The notes under the pieces: model-generated
What the model saw: the letters and a program-made list of their open reading frames with translations, nothing else
Told to the model about the DNA's origin: nothing
The model's database searches: none
Assembly: GCF_905147045.1 (NCBI RefSeq)
Contig: NC_065906.1
Location: forward strand, 6,634,001-6,698,000
Length of the DNA: 64,000 bases
DNA from: Nymphalis io
Lineage: Eukaryota > Arthropoda > Insecta > Lepidoptera > Nymphalidae
Direction: 5' to 3'
Program-made: the position numbers and the translations under genes
Shown here: positions 45,030 through 58,300 of the stretch, piece by piece
How positions within the stretch are numbered: position 1 is the stretch's first letter
How the letters are laid out: each line of letters opens with the position of its first letter

Positions 45030-48000
45030 TTAAGAGGCCGCAAGTTCTGTTCGTGTATTTGGTCGTTCTGTCAAAGTATCTTCTTCCATTGCCGCCGCCT
45101 CGGTAGCTTTACTTAAGATTTCGTAATGTGTAATTTCTTCTTTTGGAGGACTTGTTTCGTCGAGGCTGTATCTGTGAATACAAATATATTATTAAAACGA
45201 GTCTAGTCGCCAACATTTCGTTCACGTGGATGCTCTAGTACCCGGGACGAAATTATGTATTGAAGTTGAGTGTTTTATAAAATTAAGTTAAATTACATTT
45301 AAGTTCCCATATAATACGCAAAATATGGTAGTTACTGCTTGGTTACGTGCCGGTTTTTCTGGATAGAATTTATATTCCGAACTGGTAATCGCTTTTAATT
45401 TAACTATCTTACAAAATAAAAATTTAAAAGTATTTATAAGACATTTGTCAATTCGGTTGTAGTCACAATTATTAATGAACTTTCTCATTCATGTAAGTAC
45501 AACTTTTTATAAGTTCAACAAAGAGAATGTTTAGAGTAAAAAAATTAAATGTTGTCATTATTCCGGTGAAGATATGAGAATAATTAACTGGTCAACCTAA
45601 AGGTTAATTAATGTCACTTTAATCGGTAGCTTAATGATAAATTAGTCGTAAATTTGTTTTCTAAAACATCGATTAGAATTCTTCGATGATAACTATTTTA
45701 ACTTTTAGCGTAGGTACATACTTAATTTGCGGTTAACGACCTCGTGATTTAGCCACATTATCAACGGTATTCAATTGTCTGATACGAGCTCGCTTATCTT
45801 AAAATCCCGGTTCTTCGAAATATCAGACTTAACTTTTGGCCTTGACATTCAGTATCAATTTAGTGTATGGAAATTCAGTATTCAAATTAATAGTATCAGA
45901 TCATTTCTATAATTAAGTTAAATTAATTCATAACGGTTATCAACTCATTTTGTACATTTTTTTTAAACAGCCTGTAAATGACCCACTGCTGGGCTATGGC
46001 CTCCTCTCCCTTTTTGAGGAGAAGGTTTGGAGCTTATTCCACCACGCTGCTCCAGTGCGGGTTGGTGGAATACACATGTTGCAGAATTTCGATGAAATTA
46101 GACACATGCAGGTTTCCTCACGATGTTTTCCTTCACCGAAAAGCACGAGATGAATTATAAACAGAAATTAAGCACATGTAAATTCAGAGGTGCTTGCCCG
46201 GGTTTGAACCCACGTTCATCGGTTAAGATTCACGCGTTCTTACCACTGGGCCATATCGACTTCAGATACATTGTAATTATATAATTTTTTACACAATATC
46301 TAAGTTAATATGACAGACATCTATAGAAATATAGCTGTCTCATGTTGCGAGTAAGGTTGAAAAGGATAACAAGTTTTTCTGTTCTGTCATAGATGTTCAG
46401 GGATTACATAGGTGCAGAAGAATTGGCAACAAAATTATTAATATTAAATTTCTATATCATATTATTCTATTCTGCACGTGTTTCATGAACCGAATATTCA
46501 CCTCGCCGATTGTTCGCACTTTCGATAGCGAATGTCGAGCGTTGACCACACACGACGAATATGCGATGCGCGTGTGATCCGACCGCTGCCGTCACGCGAC
46601 CGATGCATGACTGACAAATGCGTATGGGATAAAATAATCAAATCCGGTTTTTATTTATTTTGCTACAAAAACTTATTATTTTATCTTAATTGGAAAGACG
46701 AAGAAATGACGACAAACTGGTTCGTTCATAGTAGTCTTAACAAGAAAACGGATCAAATTGTTGTGTTTTTAATAGGTCGAGCAAATGCGCCACCTGATGG
46801 TAAGTGGCCACCACCGCTTATAGCCTAATAACCATCGCTTGCATCACCAGCGCGCCACCAACCTAGGGAACTAAGATGTTATGTCCCTTGTGCCTGTAAT
46901 TACACTGGCTCATTCACCCTTCAAATATATTGTATGTATAATAATGTCTCATCAGTCTGTGATGTAATAATATTGCCATTTCAACTAAATATGGTTTTTC
47001 GGAAGTAAATAGAACAAAAAAAAAAACATTATATTTATTATCTGTTATGTAATGAGTGTATCAAAAGTTATAACAACTCAAAACTCACTTACATTTTACA
47101 TAACCACTGTTTTACTTTTAGTAGTAAGTAGGTAATTATGAAATTCCTAATAAAACATTTAAGGTTTTTCGAAATCCCCCATAGAATAATCCTATACTTT
47201 AACCGTATTAAGTACAAATTTAACGCGGGTAAAACACAGCAAGTCTTCAATAAAGAAGATGTCCCTAACAAATCTGATGGCATATTGTCACTTTTTTAAA
47301 AGCTGATACAAACTGGTTTTTTTTGTTAGCTTTGCGTTTAATTAATCTTGTAAAACGATTCCAAATGGCTTGTAAGAGTCCACGTGAATAAAGTTTATTT
47401 TGATTAAAGATTGTATAAAAAGGAAATTGAAACGTTCTTCTTAGTAGAAAAACAAGGGTGACATATTGTTTAGAGTTAGACGGAGAGGCGAGAACCGTAC
47501 GCGGGGCGCGGGTCACAGGTTGACGACCACTGTTCTAGATATTATCGCTATCTATTTCGCGAACTTATTGCCAATATAATTATTACACGAAATATTCCGC
47601 TAAATGACTCCAAGAAAAATATAAACAAATATAACCTTACAATGGATATTACGGACTGTATGATTTTAAATAATACAATTTATGCCTAATTTACTTCGTT
47701 TTAATATATTAAAACACGATACAGGTACTACCATTAAAATGTTATTCTACGTGTAATATGTAACACGACTTTTCACTTTTATGCGTGTACGTTTTTCATT
47801 CCGGAGACGCTACGACATATACAATGTTATTGATTTGTCACACGACATATACAATGTTATTGATTTGTCACTCAAAAATAGAGAGATAAACTGACCCACA
47901 AGCCTTGAAGAATGCAGCGGCGGATGGATTGTGTGTGAGCGCAGTGAGCCGCACGCAGCGCATGCGCGTTGCCTGCGCTAGCCGCTCGAGTACGCTCATC

Positions 48001-51000
48001 ACACGCTGTCCCAGACCGCGGCGCCTTCCTTCCGCCTCGATTTGCAACTCGTAACTGTTAAGCAATACAACATAAAATATTTAAATGCAGAGGCGGCTCA
48101 TAACTTAGTACACGTGGATCTTGACCAAGGGTCGCAGATTCAAATTCGGGCAGGTACACTTGCTTAATTATGACTTAACCTACGTGACTCGGGTGAAATT
48201 GCGAAATTTGTAAACCAGCAGTCCATAATAGAACGCAGACTCGCAATTCTTAATATGAGATATTTCAGGGTTGATAATAAAAATATGATTTTTAAAAACT
48301 TATCTATGTTAAAACTATTATTACTATACTGTGGACACATGAGAGATAAATGAAGAAAATTATATCCACCCCTTATCAATGAAAAGAACCCTTTCTTGCC
48401 ACACGGTACGGAACTAAGCAAACAACAAAAAATATTCATTTATGTTGCAAAAGGAGCCGCCATAGTATAGTCGAAAAACATCACTTGTTTTTGTTTTAGC
48501 TGGATCTTTACCTCAGACAATACACAGAATCAACGGATAATTAATTATGCAAACATAAAAAACGAATATTTTTTTAACTAAATTACAAGTTATATTATGT
48601 ATTGCATTAATGAAGGGTAAACATTATAATTTCTTATTATATTTAAGTTAATGTTATTCAATAACCGTGAATTAAATAAGGTAAGCAAAATTGACAACTC
48701 AAAAATCTAGAAATATTTACCTTAAACATTACAATAGTGGAATTATTTATTTTGTCGTAATTTCATATTTCCTCGGTTTATATTTTGTTCATGCTTCATA
48801 CAAATGATAAAATTGGTTCATAATTACTTTTACATCTTGACCCCTTTACATAAAAACATTCACATGAACTCATTCAAGATAATAAACATATTATCATATT
48901 TTTTTTATTGCTAAGCTGTACTCATGTAGGTATTCTAGAGTTATCATGAACTTGTATGCACGTAGTGCTGCTTGCGTGGAGGTGAACTTCATAAAAATAT
49001 AATTGATAAAAGAATCCGTCAAGATATGAATAAACGAAAATATTTAGCATTAATTAATTAGTTACGTTGCGGATCCCCCTAAAAAGATTTAATATTTTGT
49101 AAAAAAAAAAACAACAAAAAAGTGCATTCAATTATTCATTAGAATATAATGATCGTAGTTCTAGTAATGAATATCAATAAAATATCAAAAAATACAATAA
49201 AATTCAAATTCCAACAATCACCATTTCGCACAACAGATATCAGAAATCAATAATAATGTTGACAATGTTATTGGTTATGTAAAAACGCTTCCCCGATCTC
49301 ACCGACTCACCTATCCGAGTAAGTGAATGGCAAGTTCTGAACTGAATACGAAAACGTAGGTTACGCGCATAGTATAGTAAGAAAGAAAATCTATCAGTAT
49401 TATCTTGTAGTCGAGTGTAGTGAAAAGGTCGTGTGCGCGTGCGGGCAATTGTTTCAGGGTGACGTCAGATGGGTCAGCCGTCAGGCGGGATGGGAGCGCG
49501 GACATCGCGGCGCGCCGCAATCTGTGTCGAACAGCAGCGGGATGAGCGCGCGGATGCTGTGGCTGGTGCTAGCCTGCGCTTCAGTGGCGCACGCAGCACG
49601 CATATTAGCCGTACTACCTACGAACACGAAAAGCCACTATGCGATGTACGGTCGCCTCATCGATGCGCTTGCCCGGAAGAACCACCAGTTAACCGTCATA
49701 ACACATTTCACAATGGTATGTATTGCAAGATGTGTCATAATATTATCAATACGTATATTATACATATCATATTTATACGAACAGTAACAGCTAATTAAAA
49801 AAAATAATTGATTGAGTAAATAAAAGTAAATACAAAACCTTTAAGGTAATTAGTTTAAATTCCTTGGATGAATAGATAATATTTTAGGACATTTAAACAA
49901 AAAATAAAAACTATTTAAGAACCGTGGTATTTCAAAACGTATTGTTGAATTATTTAAAAATTGAAAAGTAATACATCACCGAGGTATTTATACAGTTGCG
50001 GCCAGTATAAAAACGTAGCATATATATGTAATGTGTAATTTTAATTTATTTATTGTATTGTATGTGTTATCGAATTAAGTAACCGGGTCGAAGGGTGAAC
50101 TACAATTAAGGGACTATCTTTACTAGACCACTGTTCTCGCAGATAAAACAATGTTAGCTATTATAAATTACAACTTCCTATAATTACATATGTATTTCTA
50201 ACATAATCTTTCTCAAGACATTGTATAAGTTCAACAAGCATAAGACACCAAATTTAGATAATAAAAAAAAATTAAATACCACAACTTTGATAGAAACAAA
50301 AACAAGTGATTATCAGGTTTGCGCAATTAAATATTCGGGAATAAAAGTGAGTTCGTGTGCGACAAGTGTGGTTTGCATAATTTTGTTCATAATCGATGAA
50401 AATAAGTTTAAAAGTTGAGGTTGTTACATAATTACTGGAATTATACGTTGATCATTTAGATTAATTAATTATTTGCATGATACTCCCATGATCTTATTGA
50501 TATGATTAGATGAGTTAGTCAGTTTGGTAATAAGAAACTGATTTTTATAATGGTATTAGAATTGTTGACCTTACTTTAAATTAATATGTTTTTTAAAAAG
50601 GGTCTTAATGCAAAGATCCCACAAGAGTTCTGCCTTTTATTTTTAGATATTCACAAAAATAAAACGTTCAAAATATGGAAATAAGTAAATACATCCAATT
50701 TTTTGACCTGAGCACGAACATCCAACGTGATAGGGCAAACATTTTCTTTTAATTATTACTAAAGCGTCATTTTTTAAAGATTGCTCAAAGTTGTTGAGAT
50801 ATCATGCTATTTCGCATTAATTAAAGATTTCAAGTTCAACGACCGTGTTATGCTTATGTTACGTTATCGTCGGTTAAGAATGATAAACTTAATTAAAATA
50901 AATAGTTAAAATATTTAGAAAAAAAAACATTATTTTATATTAAAAAAAAATAAACATAATATGACAAGATCAGTTATATATGAATGGTTATTATTTATAA

Positions 51001-54000
51001 GACAAAAGGTAAATAGAAAATTGATGGATGGACTGTGTGTGAGATGTGCTATACGGGAGTAACTGAGGAATAATACAGAGGATGATTGGAAGGGTTAATC
51101 AACTGCACCTAAGTGATGATGAAAAAAAAAATGATAATAAAAGTACCGTTTTTTTTATAGAATAGGAAGGCGGACGAGCATATAACCTATATATAACCTG
51201 ATGGTAAGTGGTCACCAAACGCCCATAGACATTGGCATTGTAAAAAATGACAACCATCGCTTACATCACCAATGCGCCACCAACCTTGGGACTAAGATTT
51301 AATGTCCCTTGTGCTTGTTTACACTGGCTCACTCACCCTTCAAACCGGAACACAACAATATCAAGTATTGCTGTTTTGCGGTAGAATATCTGATGAGTGG
51401 GTGGTACCTACCCAGACGAGCTTGCACAAAGTGCTACCACCAGTAGATTGTTGATGTGTGTTGGAAAACAACAAATTACATATTAGATAATATTTATTAT
51501 AATTAGTTTACATATATTATAAACTTAGTAAAATCGAATATTATTTATTATATACTGCATTATCAACATTGTTTATTACTTTTATTCTCTTAAGTGTTGC
51601 GCTAATTAAAAGGAAATAACAAAATAAATGCGTACCTTACCAATAAACATTGGTTAAAGGAGTAAAACAGTGAAATTAATATTCATATATGTTTATTAGG
51701 TTTTTTTATCAATGTCGCGTATTTTCGAGAATTGAAAATATGACACTTAATGTCATTGTCAAAGACGCTTATTATATTTTTTCCCTTCCTGACAACAATA
51801 TATGTATGAATGTATATTTGATAAGACTTTATTGTATAAAATAAACTTTTAACAATTAGATCCATGAATTGAATAGTTAGTCTGCAAGGTACTTCATAAT
51901 TTTGATATAATATTCAAATATAGAATTTAACAAAAGCTAAAGTTGAGTTTCAGATCAACATTTGCTTAACTTGCGATAGTATAATAACCGTAAATTACTT
52001 TGAAGTACTAGCCTTCAATGTCTTATTGTTGGTCCAAAGGGCTACACTTCTCTCCTCTTGAGAGGATATGGAGCTTATTCAACTACGCTACGCTCAAATG
52101 CGGATTGATGGATCTAGGTGGCAGAATCTCACTGCACTCGCGTACATATAATGAGCCGAGCCGAGTACGAAATGAATTACAAAACGGTGTTGTTAAACCG
52201 GATTGAACCTTTAATATTCGGCTTTACGTGTTCTAACATAATATTTTAAAGAAGAAAGACAGAAACTTTGTTATTTCCATACAATAACAAAGTTGTCATT
52301 TGTCAGTATATGGAAATAAAATTACATGTATCATGATGTTACAAAAGAAGCCAGCTCAGCCACGCGTTGTAGTTGTGTTGTTAGCTGAGCCAAGACATCA
52401 GTGAATTAGAAACGACTTTATTTACAATATAATTGCGGGTCAAAAAACTATATTGAGATAATAATTATAACGATACCTTCCTTTTTTTTGCTACATCTAA
52501 ACTCATTACGATAACATTCATGTCATTTAAATGTAAATTATATTTTTTCAACAAGTATAATTAATTCCCTATCATGATGTTTATACTAGTACCAAAACAT
52601 TTTTTTTTTAGGAATATTTAATATGTCAATGATTCGATATTAGGGGCATTAAACTGTTTTAACATTTATTATCAAAAGGGTAAAGGAAAAAAATAGATAT
52701 GTGATTGTATATATTGTTCAGAAAACATTAATATTGATGACGGAATACTAAAATATTTTTATATTAATTATCGGCGATGACGATGATATTTCATATAATA
52801 TAACGATTAGTTTTTCTTACGGATGACATAATTCTTTACTAGGAGTAATTCAAAAGTGTCCCTTTAAAAAACGCTTTGTGAATCGCACGTGTGACGAATA
52901 GTAACGACTTTAACGGCTCGTTATTCGTAACCCAAAAATGATCAGCTACTGATGTACCATTGACTATTACTTGAATGACAGAACCCGGCATTAACTGTTA
53001 TTGCATGTTATTTCAAGAGGAAACAACAATCGTATATATAACAATATAAATGGGTGCTTGTCGTGCTTAATGCGTTAACTGATCGTTCATAGTTGAACCT
53101 TAGTTGTTGTATAAAACCATGGCAACTATAAAAGGGTGTCCAGACTTCCTCATGAAACATTAGAGATAAATTGAAAAAAATCATCTATGACATTTTAGAA
53201 ATATTCCTATTCTAAAGAATACAATAATATACGAAAGTAACGCATTGAACTGATGGAAAATATGTATTCAGACATTTACGTTATGACCTTTAGGGTCGCG
53301 GGGCGCGTTATCTGACGGCACGCGCTCTGCTCTCGACCATTTGTCTTGCCGCATTCATTAATATTAATAATAATATTGACAAAGTTCTAATTTTTTTTTC
53401 TTTGATCGACCTATACCAATGCTTCGTTTTTTTTTACAGAAAAATCCACCGACCAACATGGAAGAGATCAACTTAGCTGGCACAATACCTGAAATTACTA
53501 ATAACCTAACTAAACAGGATACTTCCTTAAAACCAGATGCCGTACGAAATTTGGAACAAATTATGAAAGAATGCGTTCACGCTTGCGATGTTGTTTCGCA
53601 AAACCCAGCCGTCAAAGCGCTGGTAAATTCGTCAAAAACTTTCGATTTAGTCATAGTTGAAGTTTTTGGAAGCGAATGTTTTCTACCTTTTGGTATTAGA
53701 TTCAAAGCTCCAGTTGTCGGGCTTCTATCAAGCGTACCGCTTCCATGGGTTAACGAGCAATTGGGTAACCCAGAAGGAACATCATATATACCAGCTTATA
53801 TGATGGGTTTTGGACAAAGTATGAATTTATGGGAACGTTTTGTTAATACCATAGCCGTTATTTACTCCAAGATTAACTACAAGAATAAGTCTCAGCTACC
53901 TTCGCAGGTTTGTAATTTATTCACAATTTAGCTATTAAAATTATTACATGCATACATTTCATTATGTTCTAAATTGTTTTATTAATTCCAGACAATTGCC

Positions 54001-55270
54001 GATCGATTATTTGGTCCTGGGCCTAAACTGGAAACATTAGCACAAAACTATAGTCTAGTTCTTGCTAATAGTCATTTTAGTATTAATGAAGTGCGACCAT
54101 TAGTTCCTGCTCTAATTGAAGTTGGAGGATTGCATCTTGACAACTCACAAATGTTGCCAAAGGTTAGTAATACAATTACTATCAAATTTTGCTAAGTCAG
54201 TTTACTGAATCAGCGGACTGTACTGAATCAGTAAAATGAATGCTACAGATCTATTGAATAGTAGACCTACATAACTTTACGATTATATGCTATTAATGAG
54301 GCATCACATACAATCTGCAATGGTTCCATTTTGACATGTTCATATCTGGTAACCTAAATTAAATATGGTACGGGCTTCCGGCTATCACAAAAGAACAATA
54401 TTGCTCTAGGACCTAAGACCTTTCTAAAGAATATTATCTATCAATGTGCAGGAGGCTATATTTATGTAAAGACTTGTAAATGCACTTTCTTTCAGGAATT
54501 AAAGCGACTCTTAGACAACTCACACGAAGGCGTAATATACTGGAGTTTCGGGTCCATGTCGCGGATTGAAACTATACCCAGCGAGAAATTGGCGCAGATT
54601 TTCATAGCTATATCTGAACTATCTCAAACTGTTCTGGTGAGGATGGATCGGCAATTGCTTGCTAGGAATCTCACCGTACCAGACAATGTATATACTATGA
54701 ACTGGATACCTCAATATAAGACTTTATGTAAGTTTTATCATTTAATAGAAAACTTGTATTCATTTGATTGCATATTTTGGCGTTACGTAAAATATGATAA
54801 CCAAATTAATTTATTATAATGTTGACATTGTATGGTGTTTTATATATATGGTGGTATATATTTGGTATGTTTACGTAAATTAAATTCAAAATTAAAATCG
54901 TCGAAAAACGATTTTTGTTTGAGCAAAAAGTACCCAATATATAATAATAATAGAAACTCAAAAACATTTGAAAGGTTCTTTATTTTAAACTTGTAAAAAA
55001 AAATTGTTCATAAGGTGTATCGGAGCCACAAAAAAAATCTATTTTGAATGTCGCCGCTATCATTGTATTTGATTGAGAAAACACTAAATAAATGTTGTTA
55101 AACATAAAGATATCTTACAACGTCCTTAACTACTATTTTTATTGTTACGACTACGTTATTAATGGTTAATACATTAAGCAATACTTTGTTATTCTAATAC
55201 CATCACGTCATTTATACGAATATATTTTTGCAAATATATATATATATATCCAGTTATCATATCATAAGTT

Positions 55271-55327
<57 letters not shown>

Positions 55328-58300
55328 ATCTTATCAAAACTCGATAATTTACTTTTGCAGGTCATCCAAACGTTAAACTTTTTATATCTCACGGTGGCCT
55401 ATTGGGAACACAAGAAGCGGTAGCCTGTGGGATGCCGACGCTAATGGTGCCCTTGTATGCTGATCAAGCCCTGAATGCACGCGCTATGAGCGATCGTGGC
55501 GTCGCTAGGATAATTTCCTTAAGGGATTCATGTACAGATACATGGAGAGAGACTTTTTACGATTTGCTTACGAATATTAGGTAAATTAATTTTATTGTAT
55601 AAGTATATAATATGAATTATAAGCATATTGCATATATATGACGTAAAAATACATATAGCGATATATATAAAGAAAGTATATCTGTGCATGCATCATCTAT
55701 AAATGACTGGATTGATTTTAAAGTAACAACTCAAACCCGCCGTACATACTTTTAGGGCGATATAAATTTAATTTGGCAGAATAAAATAATGAACGCTATT
55801 AAATTCACTGGCACAAAGCATAGCATTTAAAAAAATAAATGTTATTTCGTTCTAGAAACAAAAAAAAAATACATATACTAAATTTTCGATAACCTCAGTT
55901 ATAAAGAAAAAAATGTGTACGCTCATTATATGCGGACGATAAATGCTTTCATGCGTTTATCTTTAAAAAAAATAAACAGAATTAATTGTCCAGTTGATAA
56001 CTTAATTGACATTCAGTAATAAAAATCTTTGCTTATTACGGTGATATCATAGTCGGTTATTATTTGCAGGTACAAAGAAAATGCACTTAAATTGAGAGAC
56101 GTTTTTCTCGATCGGCCGTTGCCGCCCCTGGAGACCGGAGTTTACTGGATAGAATACGTTCTAAGACATAGGGGGGCTGGGCATCTGCGGTCACCGGCTC
56201 TAGACTTATCATATACACAGTATCTTTTATTAGACGTGTTAGCCCTCAGTATAGCTATCACCTCATTGGCTATATACATACTTCATAAATTATTTAGATA
56301 TTTATGTACACGTTGCATTCGGTGGTGGCCCAAAGACATAGTCTTAGAGAAGAGACTCTTCAGAAGAAATATTAGTCTATTTCATTGTTTCCTTTGGATA
56401 TACAAGGTGAAAACGAATTAACGATACTTGGATGTAATTAACGAACGTTTTATTGTTAATTCGTTGTCCAACACTAGTATGTACGTTGTAAATAATAATA
56501 TGTAAGATATTTATTATTTTCCCCTGTGACATATCAAATACAAATGATTATGTCAGTTTATTGAATGCAGTACAAGAGTGACATAGAAATAACCGATTCA
56601 AATATCTCGTATCTAAATGATTTATAAATGTGTTCCACAAATAATGTATGTATGTATGTATGTATTACGAAAATTAGTCATCGGATATTGTGTGATGTAA
56701 CGGAGATTATATAAGTGATCGAATTAGATAATTAAAAAATAAATAAATAATTCCATTGTATTATTTTTCCGATTATATACAATATTATACGAAAGTCTTA
56801 TTACAATTGCTTTTATATACATATATTTATTTATTTAAGGATATTAACAAGTAGGTACTCTTGCAAACTTTTTTGAAAAGTCATTTTACATGATTGTTTA
56901 TTATTTTATAAGTCTAAACCTACATCATGAATCACAACGTCCCATTGGTGAAAATCGGTAGTTTTGTGTTTACCGCGTTCACACAAATCGAAGCACACAT
57001 AAAAAAGCGGCGGGTAGACTTTGTTACATAATATGATTTAAATTTATTAATTAGTAAAGTTAAACTTTGACTCTTAATATATTAAAAAGTTTTAATTATT
57101 ATATTAGTTTAAAATTAAAATTCTTTGTTTCGTGTCACTTGAGATAAGTAATCGATTTTTAAGGTACAGATTTTAGACAAACAGTTTATCAAGTTAAAAT
57201 AATTGATTTGTATTAAAAAAGAAGACATGTTACTTTTAAGTGTGTTACAACTACATGAGTTTCGTAGGTTATATAAACATGTTCGATTATATAAATACAT
57301 TCAATCTAATATGTTTATATGACCTACGAAACACACACGCAAACTCACACTTTCTCACTGCATACTAATCGTAAGTAACATTTAATCCTGTAAATCAACT
57401 ATTGGGTGTAGGGTCTCTCCGGTTAAAGGATTTATGCTTATTCCTTTTCATTGCTATGCCAACGTGGACCGGTGTATATACAACAGTGACGCAGTAAAAA
57501 AAGGTACTTATCGTCACTACATCAATGCCAAGCCCAAGCTTAGTGATGTATAGCCCCTAGGCACTTTGACATTTGTGGCTCCCTATTCCATAGCGGTTAG
57601 AGTAAAATTATATTATTTTCGGTTGACCGGGCATAAATCCGGGGCTGGCAATGCAGATCTCATGGATATATAGTACAATAATTGGCAGATGTTAATGAAA
57701 CATATGTATTTATTTGTTAGGTAATCCAAAATCTTGAATATTAAATTATAATATTACTCGTAAATAATATAAAAACTAAAAGTTTCAATTATTTTTATTA
57801 TTATTATAATAATTAAATTAATTAAAGTTAAATTATTTTAAAATAAAAATTAAAGTAATAAGCATAGATATAAGAACCTAATGTGTGGATGCGAGCATTC
57901 ATACATATGTGTTTGAGTATTAGAAGTATATCAATTCATTCACCTTACTATAATAATAATAATAAGGCATTTTCTTAAAACTCACCAATAGAGTACTGGA
58001 TCACCGAAATCCATATCAAATCTAAAATGTGAAAATGCTTGAAGTTTGTTATTTTTATCCTTAGCTATCAGGTACCACGCTGTGTCATCCATCATTTGTT
58101 CCACTTTATCATCCTTGTTCCAGCCCCATGCACATGTTTCATACCTAGTAAATAAATAAAAAATTACATAATATATACAAAGTTCACCCAGAGAAACGCA
58201 ATTGCGATCCAATGATGAAATGCTAACATACATTCTTGAAACCATTTCATGCCGTCATGATATGTACAGTACTTTTTTTATTTTGAAATTGGGTATACTG

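Noticed and set aside
46532..46828. 98-codon plus-strand ORF
   Set aside because: Its 3' part runs into SINE family A; the rest shows no family features.
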